A stretch of DNA of 39,511 nucleotides from Planctomycetota bacterium (GCA_016872915.1 VGYQ01000017.1:1-39511); one strand, 5' to 3'; counted from the first letter of the stretch, positions 15,913 through 24,985 are shown. Made by a program: numbers and translations. The notes: generated by a model from the letters alone, not told the origin.

Positions 15913-17058
15913 TCAGGGGGGTGCCGCGATCGCGCTGAGCAGACGCTTGCGTGTGCCCGGGCCGTCGTACACAGCGACCTCCCCGGCACCGATGCGGTCG
16001 ACGCCCATTCGGACGAGCGTGGAGCCTGCGCCACTTCGCACGCTGATGGCGCCACCATCCGCATCGCTTGCGGCACCCGCGATGATCACACCCTTGCCAC
16101 TGGCGTTGGAGAGATTCAGGAGTCCACCCGTGGATGAGCCGCCAAGACCTGCGACACGAGTGCCGCCCTGCAAGAAGGAAAGGATCGCCGAGTCATTTGC
16201 CGCAACCTCGAGCATCGCCGCAGGTACGCGTTGACCGTTGGTCAGCGTGATCCGCGCGCCTGCCTCCGCCCGAGCCGTCAACGAAAGCGTCTCTGCACCG
16301 CCGGGTGCGAAAAGCGCAAGCGTTCCGCCGCTCGATGCCGTGGGCGACTCGAGCAGGGCGGCTCGCGATCCATCGCGCGCGGCCACGCCGATGGATCCGC
16401 CGTGCTGCAGCGCAACGGCCTGCACAGCAACGCTGCCGTCTTCTTGTGAGATGCGCATCATTCCGCCGTTGATCGGTGTCGCGCCGAGTGCTGCGGTCTC
16501 CTTTCCTTCCGCAGATCGGATGCTGATGCCACTCGATGTGGGGCTCGTCGTCGCGGCAATGCGAGCATTGCCCTGCGAATCCGTGATGAGGAGCGCCGGC
16601 ATGCCACCTTCCGTCCGTAGCACTGCGCTGCTGCCATCGGCAGCCGTGGCTTCCACGCGTCCACCATCGGCCGTCGCATACAGCCCCGCCACACCTTGTT
16701 CGGCACCATTCCAGATTGCGATGTCTCCGCCACTTGGATTGGCCCCCAAGCGGAGTGCGTTCTTGCCAGAGTTCCCCCAGACATCGAGTTGCCCTCCATG
16801 TTGTCCGATGCCCGCAAGGAGCACAACCTTGTCGCTCTGATCCACCACTTCAAAGCGACGTGCACGGACAACATCGGGGGTGCGCGTCGATTGCGTGGCG
16901 GCAAGTACAACGGCACTGATGCCGATGCACGCGAGCGTGATCGCACCCGCTCGCCAGCGCAGCGATTCGCGCCGCGTGCTCACCAGTTCCTTCTCGATGG
17001 CATCGAGTCGCTGCGCGAGGGAGGGGTTGGCTGCTGTATCGGAAGTTTCGTTCATCAT
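15913..17058 (-). CDS. Membrane-anchored beta-repeat protein of unknown function
   Basis: The protein has 381 residues from the ATG at 17058, chosen because a GAGGAG Shine-Dalgarno site lies 9 nt upstream; the earlier ATG at 17085 has none. A short predicted coiled coil ('SLAQRLDAIEKELVSTRRES') precedes one transmembrane helix (about 38-55). The exported part from about 65 onward is a run of ~20-25-residue units ending in patterns such as 'ALRLGANPSGG', 'AGLYATADGG', 'ALLITDSQG', 'AALGATPINGG' and 'TLALFAPGG'. These Gly/Ala-rich beta turns resemble the 'G..v..lga..dGg' repeats of many planctomycete surface proteins and suggest a beta-solenoid. It diverges from squalene-hopene cyclase with 68 nt between starts. 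No enzymatic motif is visible. Confidence 0.65.
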   Translation of the reverse strand: MMNETSDTAANPSLAQRLDAIEKELVSTRRESLRWRAGAITLACIGISAVVLAATQSTRTPDVVRARRFEVVDQSDKVVLLAGIGQHGGQLDVWGNSGKNALRLGANPSGGDIAIWNGAEQGVAGLYATADGGRVEATAADGSSAVLRTEGGMPALLITDSQGNARIAATTSPTSSGISIRSAEGKETAALGATPINGGMMRISQEDGSVAVQAVALQHGGSIGVAARDGSRAALLESPTASSGGTLALFAPGGAETLSLTARAEAGARITLTNGQRVPAAMLEVAANDSAILSFLQGGTRVAGLGGSSTGGLLNLSNASGKGVIIAGAASDADGGAISVRSGAGSTLVRMGVDRIGAGEVAVYDGPGTRKRLLSAIAAPP

Positions 17059-17126
17059 GAATTCGTGCTCCTCGGCGGTTAGCATACGGAGCGTTGATCC
17101 GCGTGCGTGCGCAGTGAGACCCTCCT

Positions 17127-19130
17127 ATGACGATCCTTGATCATCCCCTCACTGCGATGAATGGTGTGACAGAGCGCGCCAAGCATGCACGCGATGGCGC
17201 CCTCGCTGCACTGCGGTCCTTGCAAAAGGACGATGGGCATTTCTGCGCTGAACTCGAGGGTGATTCGATCCTGGAGTCGGAATATCTGCTGATGAAGTGG
17301 GTGCTCGGGCAGGAGTCACAGCCCATGGCGGATGGGCGGCCCGGCCGTGAAACGCTCGCTCGCATTGAAGGCGTCCTTCGAGCGCAGCAGCGCAGCAATG
17401 GGGGGTGGGGGCAGTACCCCGGCAGCGCAACGGACCTTTCGGCGACCGTCAAGGCGTATCTCGCGCTGAAACTTGCCGGTGATTCGGCGGATGCGCCGCA
17501 CATGCGGCGTGCGCGTGAACAGGTACTCGCGCTCGGCGGTGCGGAGCGGTGCAACTCCTTCTCGAACTTCTATCTCGCCGCGCTTGGACAGGTGCCATGG
17601 TCAGCGGTACCGACGATTCCGCCAGAAGTGCTCTGGTTGCCTCGGTGGTTTTTCTTCCACCTTTCGAAGGTGAGCGCGTGGAGCCGCACGATGATCCTGC
17701 CGCTGGCGATCGTGAGTGTCCTTCGCCCCACGAGAAAACTGGATCCGAGTCAGTGCATCGATGAGCTGTTCATCGATGCACGAGAACGCGCGCGGCTGTA
17801 CCAGCGTCCGGATGGCTCACGTTTTTGGCGGCGCCTCTTTGGTGCCATCGACTCGCTCTTGAAGGTGGCCGAACACTTCGGCGGCACGCCAGTGCGAAGC
17901 CGAGCGATCCGCGAGTCATTCGAATGGATTCTGCAGCGTGCAAGTCAAGATTCCCCCGCGCCAACAGCGGGGCTGGGCGCCATTTTTCCGCCGATGGTCT
18001 ACCTGCAGATCGTGATGCACGCGCTCGGCATTCCGCGAAGCGATCCGCGCGTGGTTCGTGCCGAGAAGGATTTGGACGCATTCTTCATCGAGGATGAGGA
18101 GGGCATACGCATCCAGCCCTGTTTCTCGCCCGTGTGGGATACGGGGATCGCCCTCTACGCGATGAACGACTGTGGGCTCGATGCCACGAATCGTTCCGCC
18201 GCACGCGCCGCATCCTGGTTGGTTCGGAAGGAGGTCTCCTTTCGCGGCGACTGGGCGGAGAACTGCGCGGCGGAGGCGCCCAGTGGGGGTTGGGCTTTCG
18301 AATACGACAACGCTTGGTATCCGGACTGCGACGACACGGCGATGGTTGCGATGGCGCTTGCACGCACGGGTGGAGCAGCCGCATGCGCGGCGGGAGAACG
18401 GGGCGTGGAGTGGCTGCTCGCCATGCAGAATGATGATGGCGGTTGGGCGGCGTTCGACCGCACCGAGCACCGGCCGATTCTGGAGTGCGTTCCTTTCGCT
18501 GATCACAATGCGATGCAGGATCCGTCATGCCCGGACATCACTGGTCGAGTCTTGGAGTGCCTGTCGTGGCATGGACTGCGCGTGGGGCATCCCGCGATCG
18601 ATCGTGCCGTGCGTTACATACGCTCCCATCAGGAGACGGAGGGCTGCTTCTTCGGACGCTGGGGGGTCAACTACATCTATGGAACCTGGCAGTCCGTGAT
18701 CGGTCCGATCCGCTGCGGGGTGGGGCGGGATGAGCCGTGGATTGTGCAAGCGGGCGAGTGGATTCGTTCCGTCCAAAAGTCCGACGGATCCTTCGGCGAG
18801 ACCGCTGATTCCTACATCGATCCTCGACTCAAGGGGCAGGGTCCCTCCACGGCATCGCAAACGGCGTGGGGTGCGATGGTGCTGCAAGAAGTCTTTGGTC
18901 CGCGTGACCGAGGACTCGAGCGCGCCATGGTCTGGCTCTGCGAAACGCAACTCGGGGCTGCGGCGGCGATCGACCCTGCGCGAAATCCAGATGGTGATCC
19001 AGCGGGATCATGGAGCGAGCCATTCTTCACTGGCACGGGATTTCCCTGCGTGTTCTATCTGCGCTATCACCTCTACCGCCTCTACTTTCCGCTGATGGCG
19101 CTCGGGCGATTTGTTGCCGCACGCGGTTGA
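17127..19130 (+). CDS. shc: Squalene-hopene cyclase
   Basis: This 667-residue triterpene cyclase converts squalene to hopene/hopanol at the membrane, the committed step to hopanoids. The protonating motif is D400-C-D-D403 ('WYPDCDDTAMV'), which fits DxDD; the A. acidocaldarius enzyme has DVDD. QW-type repeats occur throughout: 'GGWGQYPGS', 'GGWAFEYDN', 'GGWAAFDR', 'GCFFGRWG' and 'DGSFGET'. Other cyclase signatures are 'ARIEGVLRAQQRSNGG', 'CFSPVWDT', 'WGVNYIYGTW' and 'GTGFPCVFYLRYHLY'. The length matches the family (about 630-720 aa). No hpn cluster surrounds it and no squalene synthase gene is in the window. An HpnB-like glycosyltransferase lies about 18 kb away. It converges with the rRNA pseudouridine synthase gene, 12 nt between stops. 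Confidence 0.96.
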   Translation: MTILDHPLTAMNGVTERAKHARDGALAALRSLQKDDGHFCAELEGDSILESEYLLMKWVLGQESQPMADGRPGRETLARIEGVLRAQQRSNGGWGQYPGSATDLSATVKAYLALKLAGDSADAPHMRRAREQVLALGGAERCNSFSNFYLAALGQVPWSAVPTIPPEVLWLPRWFFFHLSKVSAWSRTMILPLAIVSVLRPTRKLDPSQCIDELFIDARERARLYQRPDGSRFWRRLFGAIDSLLKVAEHFGGTPVRSRAIRESFEWILQRASQDSPAPTAGLGAIFPPMVYLQIVMHALGIPRSDPRVVRAEKDLDAFFIEDEEGIRIQPCFSPVWDTGIALYAMNDCGLDATNRSAARAASWLVRKEVSFRGDWAENCAAEAPSGGWAFEYDNAWYPDCDDTAMVAMALARTGGAAACAAGERGVEWLLAMQNDDGGWAAFDRTEHRPILECVPFADHNAMQDPSCPDITGRVLECLSWHGLRVGHPAIDRAVRYIRSHQETEGCFFGRWGVNYIYGTWQSVIGPIRCGVGRDEPWIVQAGEWIRSVQKSDGSFGETADSYIDPRLKGQGPSTASQTAWGAMVLQEVFGPRDRGLERAMVWLCETQLGAAAAIDPARNPDGDPAGSWSEPFFTGTGFPCVFYLRYHLYRLYFPLMALGRFVAARG

Positions 19131-19142
19131 GCGCGATGCGCG

Positions 19143-19820
19143 TCAAAATGGCGCGGGCGACTGAAAGACCTGCCGCTGGCCGGTCATTGGATGCGTGAAC
19201 TCCAGCAGTGTTGCGTGCAGGCAGAGTCGTGGCGCGAGTCGCAGCAATTCGCTCGGGGCGTACAGATCATCGCCGAGCATCGGGTGACCGATCGTGAGCA
19301 TGTGAAGCCGCAACTGATGCGATCGCCCTGTCCGCGGCGAAAGCCGCACGCGTGTGCGCGCGGGATGTGAGAGGCGTTCGAGGACCTGCCAGTCTGTGAT
19401 GCTCGGGCGGCCCTGCTCGTGATCGATGCGTTGACGCGGGGGATTCGCGACATCTTTCGCAAGGGGAAGGTCGATGGTGCCGCGCTCCTCCGCGCAGTGA
19501 CCACCCACAAGCGCTTCGTACTCCTTGCGCACGGAACGTGCCTCGAACTGCATCGAGAGCGCTCGGTGCGTGGACGGATCAAGCCCAAGCACCATGAGAC
19601 CGCTCGTGTCGCGGTCGAGGCGGTGAACAATGCGCGCACCCGTGAAGTCCTCTGCCACACGACGCGCAATGCAGTCCGCCTTTTCCTCGCCGATGCCGGG
19701 AACGGACAGAATGCCGTGCTGCTTGTCAATCACGATCAGGTGAGCATCCACGTGCACCGCCGCGTAGCCGCGACCTACAATCGGGCTGCGAGGGCCGCCT
19801 TCGTTGGCCGTCTCTTCCAT
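19143..19820 (-). CDS. RluA-family RNA pseudouridine synthase
   Basis: This is a 225-residue pseudouridine synthase from the ATG at 19820; in-frame ATGs at 19829, 19832 and 19841 are also possible. The catalytic motif 'HRLDRDTSGLMVLG' carries the nucleophilic Asp69. Other family segments are 'VIDKQHGILSVPG', 'VRKEYEALV', 'RTGRSHQLRLHM' and 'HPMLGDDLYAP'. There is no S4 RNA-binding domain, so it resembles the short RluA or TruC types rather than RluC/D. Its target, a 23S rRNA or tRNA uridine, cannot be assigned. Its 5' end touches or overlaps the start of the divergent lipoprotein gene at 19819, an unusually tight arrangement. Confidence 0.9.
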   Translation of the reverse strand: MEETANEGGPRSPIVGRGYAAVHVDAHLIVIDKQHGILSVPGIGEEKADCIARRVAEDFTGARIVHRLDRDTSGLMVLGLDPSTHRALSMQFEARSVRKEYEALVGGHCAEERGTIDLPLAKDVANPPRQRIDHEQGRPSITDWQVLERLSHPARTRVRLSPRTGRSHQLRLHMLTIGHPMLGDDLYAPSELLRLAPRLCLHATLLEFTHPMTGQRQVFQSPAPF

Positions 19821-20976
19821 GCGTTCCATCATCCCATACATCGCAGCGGCGCACGCGCTGTTCCTTCCCGCCTGCGCCACCCCGCAGATCTCACCGCCGG
19901 TCGCCAAGGCGCCCACCGAAGACCCGGCAGTGTGGCGCGCATCGGAGTCGGCGTGGCTGAAGAACCACACTCAGCTCACCTTTCCCGATCGATTCGTCAA
20001 AGCGGGTGAGGCGTACTTCTCGCCCGATGGTCGGCAGATCATCTTTCAGGCAGTCGAGCAGCCGGCACCTGGCAAGGCGCCCGATGACTTTTATGCGATG
20101 TTCACCGCTGAACTCGGCGCGGATGCAACGGGCAAACCGATGTTGTCGCGAATCGAGCGGATCAGTCCGCCCGCTTCGGCAAACACATGTGGTTGGTTCG
20201 AGGAGTCGCGACCAGGAATGGTTCTTTTCGGTTCGACCATCACGACCCCGGCAGTGACCGATGCGCCGGGATACCAGCGCGGAAGTGGGCGGTACAAGTG
20301 GCAGTTCCCGCCCGAGATGCGCATCGTGGAGATTCCGATGGCCGATTCGGAAAGCATTGCCACGGGTCGCACGCAGCCCAAGGTGATCGTCGGCGATGGG
20401 CGGGCTTATGCGGCCGAGGGATCGACCACGCGCGATGGTCGAAGCCTCCTCTATTGCTCGCTGGAGAGCGGCCAAGGTGATTTGCGCGTACGCGATATGC
20501 CGACAGGTCTGGATGTCACCATCGTGAACGCCCCTGGCTATGACGGTGGGCCCTTCTTTTCCCCTGATGAGCGACGTATCTGTTACCGATCCGACCGACG
20601 TGGCGACAGCCTGTTGCAAGTGCAAGTCGCGGATCTCGTTCGTGATGGCGGCGGGAGGATCACAGGCTCCGCCAACGAGCGCCAACTCACGGACAATGAG
20701 CATGTCAATTGGGCACCGTTCTGGCATCCAACGGGAGCGATGATTGTGTATGCATCGAGCGAGGTCGGTCACAGCAACTATGAGATCTTTGCAGTGACGA
20801 CAGATCCGTCATCGCCGCCGCAGCGCACACGCGTGACGCACGCCCTCGGCGCGGATGTGCTGCCCGTCTTTGATGGAGCGGGGCGGCGAATGATGTGGAC
20901 GAGCCAGCGCGGCGAAGGGCGTTCAAGCCAACTCTGGATCGCGGACTTCGTCCAGGCGGTCCCCGGAAAACCCTGA
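19819..20976 (+). CDS. TolB-like/PD40 beta-propeller lipoprotein
   Basis: The 385-residue protein has an N-terminal export signal 'MRSIIPYIAAAHALFLPAC' ending in a probable lipidation Cys. The rest shows repeated propeller blades of the WD40-like PD40 type, with 'EAYFSPDGRQIIFQ', 'GPFFSPDERRICYRSDRRG' and 'WAPFWHPTGAMIVYASSEVGH', then 'GAGRRMMWTSQRG'. Such proteins sit in the periplasm or on the outer membrane and serve in binding; they are widespread in planctomycetes. The ATG at 19819 is chosen because it starts the signal sequence directly. nadB follows after 13 nt and a further lipoprotein overlaps nadB, so all three are probably one transcript. Why NAD synthesis sits between two lipoproteins is unclear. 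Confidence 0.78.
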   Translation: MRSIIPYIAAAHALFLPACATPQISPPVAKAPTEDPAVWRASESAWLKNHTQLTFPDRFVKAGEAYFSPDGRQIIFQAVEQPAPGKAPDDFYAMFTAELGADATGKPMLSRIERISPPASANTCGWFEESRPGMVLFGSTITTPAVTDAPGYQRGSGRYKWQFPPEMRIVEIPMADSESIATGRTQPKVIVGDGRAYAAEGSTTRDGRSLLYCSLESGQGDLRVRDMPTGLDVTIVNAPGYDGGPFFSPDERRICYRSDRRGDSLLQVQVADLVRDGGGRITGSANERQLTDNEHVNWAPFWHPTGAMIVYASSEVGHSNYEIFAVTTDPSSPPQRTRVTHALGADVLPVFDGAGRRMMWTSQRGEGRSSQLWIADFVQAVPGKP

Positions 20977-20989
20977 AGAGGTCGTACCT

Positions 20990-22639
20990 ATGAGCATTTT
21001 CGACGAGCGCCGTTTCCTGATTCCCTTTCGAAGCCAGCTGCTGCCGCAACTGTTTACGGACACGCTCGTCATCGGTGGGGGCGTCGCGGGACTTCGTGCT
21101 GCGATCGAAGCGGCGCGTCATGGCACGGTGACGGTGCTGGTGAAGGGGCCGATGGATCTTTCCAATACGCAGTGGGCTCAGGGTGGCATCGCCGCTGCGC
21201 TCGCTGCAGATGATTCACCAGACGCACATGAACGCGACACGCTCATTGCGGGGGCTGATCTGTGCGATGAAGATTCCGTGCAGACCCTTGTGCGCGAGGG
21301 CCCCGCCGAGATCGAGTGGCTGCAGTCCGCAGGCATGCGCTTCGATGAGGGTGAGTCGGGCATCGCGCTTGGGCTGGAAGGCGGCCATGGACGCGCGCGG
21401 ATCCTCCATGCGGATGGCGACCAGACAGGGCGTGCGCTGATGCGAACACTGATTGACGCGGCGGCGCGCACCCCGGGCATTCGTATTTTTGACCGCTGCT
21501 TCGCGGTTGATTTATGCACGGATGGTGCGCAGCGCGTGACGGGCGCACTCACTTGGCATGCGAGATTTGGCCTTCAAGTGCTCTGGGCGCGCGCCACGAT
21601 TCTGGCTGCCGGCGGCGCGGGGCAGGTGTACCGCGAGACATCCAACCCTCGTGTGGCGACCGGTGACGCCATCGCCATGGCGTGGCGTGCAGGAGCGCAG
21701 GTGCAGGACATGGAGTTCATGCAGTTTCACCCGACCACCCTCTACGTGGCGGGTGCACCCCGTCACCTCATCAGCGAAGCGGTCCGCGGCGAGGGCGCAC
21801 GGTTGGTGGATCGCCAAGGTGTGGCCATCATGCAGGGACGCGACGCGCGGGCGGATCTCGCGCCGCGTGATGTGGTGACACGCGGCATCGTCGAGCACCT
21901 CGCCGCTTCGGGAGACTCGTACGCATTTCTGGATGCGCGACATCTCGGCAGTCAAGGCTTTGCCCGCCGCTTCCCGGGGCTCGCTCGAATGCTGCACGAG
22001 TACGGGATCGATGGCGGCAGCGCGCTCATCCCCGTGCATCCTGCGGCGCACTACACGATCGGTGGTGTTTGGACGGACCTGGATGGACGCACTTCGCTGC
22101 GAGGGCTATACGCCTGCGGCGAAGTCGCATCCAACGGAGTGCATGGTGCGAACCGTCTCGCCAGCAACAGCCTTCTCGAGGGGCTCGTGTTCGGTCGGCG
22201 CACGGTGCAGGCAGCCATTCGCGATCCGCTGCCAGATGCCGTTCCCATGCAGTGGGAGAGCAAAGTGCGCACTTCGGTTGCGGGCGAGCTGGATCTTGAC
22301 GATGTTCGTTCAAGCCTCCGGAGCGCCATGTGGCGAAATGTGGGCATCGTTCGAGATGGCGCGAAGATGCGCGACTGTGTGGACATGTTCGCGTTCTGGG
22401 GTCGGTATGCGCTTGGATCTGTCTTCGATGAACCGACCGGTTGGGAGACGCAGAATCTGCTGACGGTTGGTCACCTCATGACTCGAGCTGCGCTGGAGCG
22501 CCGTGAGTCCCGCGGCACGCACACGCGTTTGGATTGGCCCGCACACGATCCACATGGACCGCAGCACCTGCTATGGCGCATCGGCGATGCCAATGCACTC
22601 TGGCGGCCGGCGGTGCGCGCGGTCCGGAGCGGTGCATGA
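20990..22639 (+). CDS. nadB: L-aspartate oxidase
   Basis: This 549-residue flavoprotein oxidises L-aspartate to iminoaspartate, the first step of de novo NAD synthesis. The FAD-binding loop is 'LVIGGGVAGLRAAIEA' (26-41). Family signatures follow: 'TQWAQGGIAAAL', 'HERDTLIAGADLCDE', 'MEFMQFHPTTLY', 'DLAPRDVVTRGI', 'HYTIGGVWTDLDGRT', 'LYACGEVASNGVHGANRLASNSLLE' and the C-terminal helical domain. The NadB-type 'NRLASNSLLEG' distinguishes it from SdhA/FrdA. The ATG has an AAGAGG site 9 nt upstream that overlaps the end of the preceding lipoprotein gene. nadA and nadC are not in the window. The downstream gene overlaps the stop in an ATGA arrangement. Confidence 0.96.
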   Translation: MSIFDERRFLIPFRSQLLPQLFTDTLVIGGGVAGLRAAIEAARHGTVTVLVKGPMDLSNTQWAQGGIAAALAADDSPDAHERDTLIAGADLCDEDSVQTLVREGPAEIEWLQSAGMRFDEGESGIALGLEGGHGRARILHADGDQTGRALMRTLIDAAARTPGIRIFDRCFAVDLCTDGAQRVTGALTWHARFGLQVLWARATILAAGGAGQVYRETSNPRVATGDAIAMAWRAGAQVQDMEFMQFHPTTLYVAGAPRHLISEAVRGEGARLVDRQGVAIMQGRDARADLAPRDVVTRGIVEHLAASGDSYAFLDARHLGSQGFARRFPGLARMLHEYGIDGGSALIPVHPAAHYTIGGVWTDLDGRTSLRGLYACGEVASNGVHGANRLASNSLLEGLVFGRRTVQAAIRDPLPDAVPMQWESKVRTSVAGELDLDDVRSSLRSAMWRNVGIVRDGAKMRDCVDMFAFWGRYALGSVFDEPTGWETQNLLTVGHLMTRAALERRESRGTHTRLDWPAHDPHGPQHLLWRIGDANALWRPAVRAVRSGA

Positions 22640-23385
22640 TGCTCGGTCGTCACGCAGCCTGTCGAACTGCTGCACGATCTCGGTCGTTCATGCTTGTTGC
22701 GACACTGTTCGCTGGATGCTGGTGCGGTGTGCTGGACGGGTGTGCCGAGGAACGCACGGTGCATGTCAAGCGTGGCGCGAGCAAGTTCGGACTGGAGTCA
22801 CCCGTGGGAACCGAAACGATCATGCCCGATGGCACTCGCGTCGTGGTGGTGGATGAACTCCCGTCCCGTGTGTCCGATGCAGACGCGCAGCCGATCGGAT
22901 CGTTCATCGTGCCGAAACCTGAATACACCGCGCCGCCCTACAGCCCTGCGGCGCTGCAGTCGCCACCGAAACCAAAGCCGCGACCGGTCGAAGAACTCAA
23001 GTTACGAGAGGAACTGCCCAACGGCACCGTTGTGCTTCGTGCCGTGATGCCCGAGCATGTGGTCTCGCACTTCAGTTATGCGCTGAAGAACCGCGAGTAT
23101 GCGCCGTTCTACGCGCAGATGCTCTCGCGCGAGGCACGGGCCGCCTACGAGGGGGCAGGTGGCGAGGCTGCCTTCAGTGCATGGGCAGAAGGCAACCGCA
23201 AGGATCTGCTCGCGTTCATCACCCGCATCGCTTCTGGTTGGAACGGTGCACTCGTCGTCGCCGATCGTTCCGCGCCCATGCGACTGCGCTATCGGCTGGA
23301 CCGCCGAACACTGCCGGACATCCGCTTCGAAATCATCGAGATCGAAAATGAAGCGGGGGGTCTGCGCCTCGCCATGGTGCGGTGA
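22636..23385 (+). CDS. Uncharacterised lipoprotein in the nadB unit
   Basis: The 249-residue protein has a basic N-terminus and a hydrophobic stretch leading to a lipobox-like 'TLFAGC'; another Cys in 'LDGC' lies 8 residues on. A Pro-rich segment ('PPYSPAALQSPPKPKPRP', about 101-118) forms a linker to a C-terminal domain of about 125 residues. I recognise no family there. Its helical first half ('SHFSYALKNREYAPFYAQML') and beta-rich end, which suits a small alpha+beta NTF2-like fold, are the only hints. The ATG overlaps the nadB stop (ATGA), so translation is coupled. The upstream open frame to 22534 lies inside nadB and was not used. The gene faces the MmgE/PrpD gene with 58 nt between stops. 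Confidence 0.65.
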   Translation: MMLGRHAACRTAARSRSFMLVATLFAGCWCGVLDGCAEERTVHVKRGASKFGLESPVGTETIMPDGTRVVVVDELPSRVSDADAQPIGSFIVPKPEYTAPPYSPAALQSPPKPKPRPVEELKLREELPNGTVVLRAVMPEHVVSHFSYALKNREYAPFYAQMLSREARAAYEGAGGEAAFSAWAEGNRKDLLAFITRIASGWNGALVVADRSAPMRLRYRLDRRTLPDIRFEIIEIENEAGGLRLAMVR

Positions 23386-23391
23386 GAAGTC

Positions 23392-23405
23392 GCGGTCGCG
23401 ACCGC
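23392..23405. terminator. Perfect 14-bp palindrome between convergent genes
   Basis: GCGGTCGCGACCGC lies in the 58-nt gap between the convergent lipoprotein and MmgE/PrpD genes. As RNA it can form a 5-bp stem with a CGCG loop in either direction. No U-run follows, so if it helps stop transcription it is not a classical intrinsic terminator. It could equally be a chance GC-rich palindrome. Confidence 0.25.
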
Positions 23406-23443
23406 CTCATGACATCGCCTTGCGCGCTGCGACGAGGCCAGCG

Positions 23444-24985
23444 TCACTCGAAGCGACCGCGATCGAGCAGATCAAGGTTGTACAGCCCGCGCAGATCCTT
23501 CGCCGACAGGTGTTCCAGTTGCTCCAGCTCGCGCACCGCCTTTCGCGCCTTGCGGATACCGAGGCGCCCGAGCATCGCGAACTTCGACGCGAGGATGTCG
23601 CGCAGATTTGCCGTTGTGTTGCGCGCGTGTCCTGCGGGATACATCACCAGTCCACTGTCAAGTTTGCGGCCATCGGTCATCTCGATCGTCAACGATGTGG
23701 GAATGCCGTCCGGGTAGCGGCGGTCGTAGTCGGGGCCACCGTGTTCGAAGGTGATCTTGCCCATCAGTGCACGCGTGACGGGATCGTGAATCGCCTCTGC
23801 CGAGTAGTCGTGGGGACCGAGCATGATTGCCTTCCACCATCCATCAACCGTCGAGGGCAGTCCGTCGCCGCCCGATGCGTCCTGTGCCTCGAATGCCTTG
23901 CGAAGCATCGTCGACACGATGTAGACCATGGAATGATCCGCACTCTGTCGAGTGTGCGGATCGCGCTTTGCCGGATCCCCGATGATCGAGAACGCCGGCT
24001 CGTATGCAGTGATACGGATGGCGGCGATTCGATCGGGCGACACAAGCAGATTGGGTTGCGCCACCAGGAGATCAATCAGCCCCTGCAGCGCACCTGCAGA
24101 CTGATGCTCGTACAGGCCCAACTTGAAGTGCATGCCCATCACGGCAAAGTCATCGCCGGAGAATCCCAGGACGAGATCGAAAGGGCTGTCCCCCTGCGTC
24201 TTCTCGAACTGACGGAACATGCTCTCTGGGTTGCGGAAGATGTCGCGCGGCCCAAGGAAACCACGCATGGAACGCTGCATGGACAGCACAGCAGCTTCCG
24301 TGCTCAGCGCCGCGGATGCGCCCTTGGAATCGGAGAGCTGTTTGCCCGCGCGGATCGCGCGCCAGGGGATGTAGTGCGCAACGGTCATGCCGATGGCACT
24401 CTCGATCTCCTCGGCCGTCGCGCCGAGCATCGCACCATACACCGCGCTGCTGGCGATTGCGCCATGCACGACGTGGTCGATCTTGTACGTCTTGAGGCTG
24501 AAGACCTCTGCGAGCCGTCCCCGAATCTCATCAATGGCAATCATCCCACGCAGCGCAGCGGCACCGTCGAGTCGCGCGATCTGCGCAGCGGCAATCGCGA
24601 CTGGATAAAAGTCGTTGTGACCGAACTCGCCTGCCGTATGTCCCAGCGCCGGGTTGTAACCAAAGTTTGTTCCGTTGGAATCCCACTCGCGCACGGCAGC
24701 GGAGTTGGCCACGATCGCCTTCTCGGGGGCGACGACCTGCCGTGATCCGAAGACGCGTGCGCCGACCTTTCCACTGGAGTAACTGAGCGCCTCCTCACGG
24801 AGCAGCACTGGTGCATTGGTCCCAAGCGCGAGCGCGGAGACACCGCAGAGAACGCTGTCTGTATGGAACAGGACGGTTCGCTCCCTCACGGCAGCGGATG
24901 GATCACCCGCATGAAGGAAGTCGATCGCGTACTGACCGATGCCGAGCGCCTGATTCGTGTTTCGTGGGAGTTGGGTTGCCGTCAT
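23444..24985 (-). CDS. MmgE/PrpD family protein (2-methylcitrate dehydratase-like)
   Basis: This is a 513-residue member of the MmgE/PrpD family, whose characterised members dehydrate 2-methylcitrate in propionate breakdown or act on related tricarboxylates. Family segments include 'HTDSVLCGVSALALG', 'ANSAAVREWDSNGTNFGYNP', 'GHNDFYPVAIAAAQ', 'HGAIASSAVYGAMLGATAEEI', 'WRAIRAGKQLSDSKGASAALSTEAAV', 'ADHSMVYIVSTML' and 'PDGIPTSLTIEMTDG'. The start has a GGAG site 9 nt upstream. It lies 60 nt downstream of a B12-binding/GTPase fusion on the same strand. This fits propionyl-/methylmalonyl-type acyl-CoA metabolism, though prpB and prpC are not here. The exact substrate is therefore open (PrpD, MmgE, or an itaconate/aconitate decarboxylase-like relative). 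Confidence 0.88.
   Translation of the reverse strand: MTATQLPRNTNQALGIGQYAIDFLHAGDPSAAVRERTVLFHTDSVLCGVSALALGTNAPVLLREEALSYSSGKVGARVFGSRQVVAPEKAIVANSAAVREWDSNGTNFGYNPALGHTAGEFGHNDFYPVAIAAAQIARLDGAAALRGMIAIDEIRGRLAEVFSLKTYKIDHVVHGAIASSAVYGAMLGATAEEIESAIGMTVAHYIPWRAIRAGKQLSDSKGASAALSTEAAVLSMQRSMRGFLGPRDIFRNPESMFRQFEKTQGDSPFDLVLGFSGDDFAVMGMHFKLGLYEHQSAGALQGLIDLLVAQPNLLVSPDRIAAIRITAYEPAFSIIGDPAKRDPHTRQSADHSMVYIVSTMLRKAFEAQDASGGDGLPSTVDGWWKAIMLGPHDYSAEAIHDPVTRALMGKITFEHGGPDYDRRYPDGIPTSLTIEMTDGRKLDSGLVMYPAGHARNTTANLRDILASKFAMLGRLGIRKARKAVRELEQLEHLSAKDLRGLYNLDLLDRGRFE

Noticed and set aside
18324-18335. DCDD in place of DVDD as a sign of an inactive or unusual squalene-hopene cyclase
   Set aside because: The second position of DxDD is variable in the family and the three acids, QW repeats and aromatic lining segments are intact.
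23099-24745. 548-residue plus-strand frame across the end of the lipoprotein gene and the MmgE/PrpD gene
   Set aside because: The opposite strand encodes clear MmgE/PrpD signatures; the plus frame has no recognisable domain and overlaps two supported genes.
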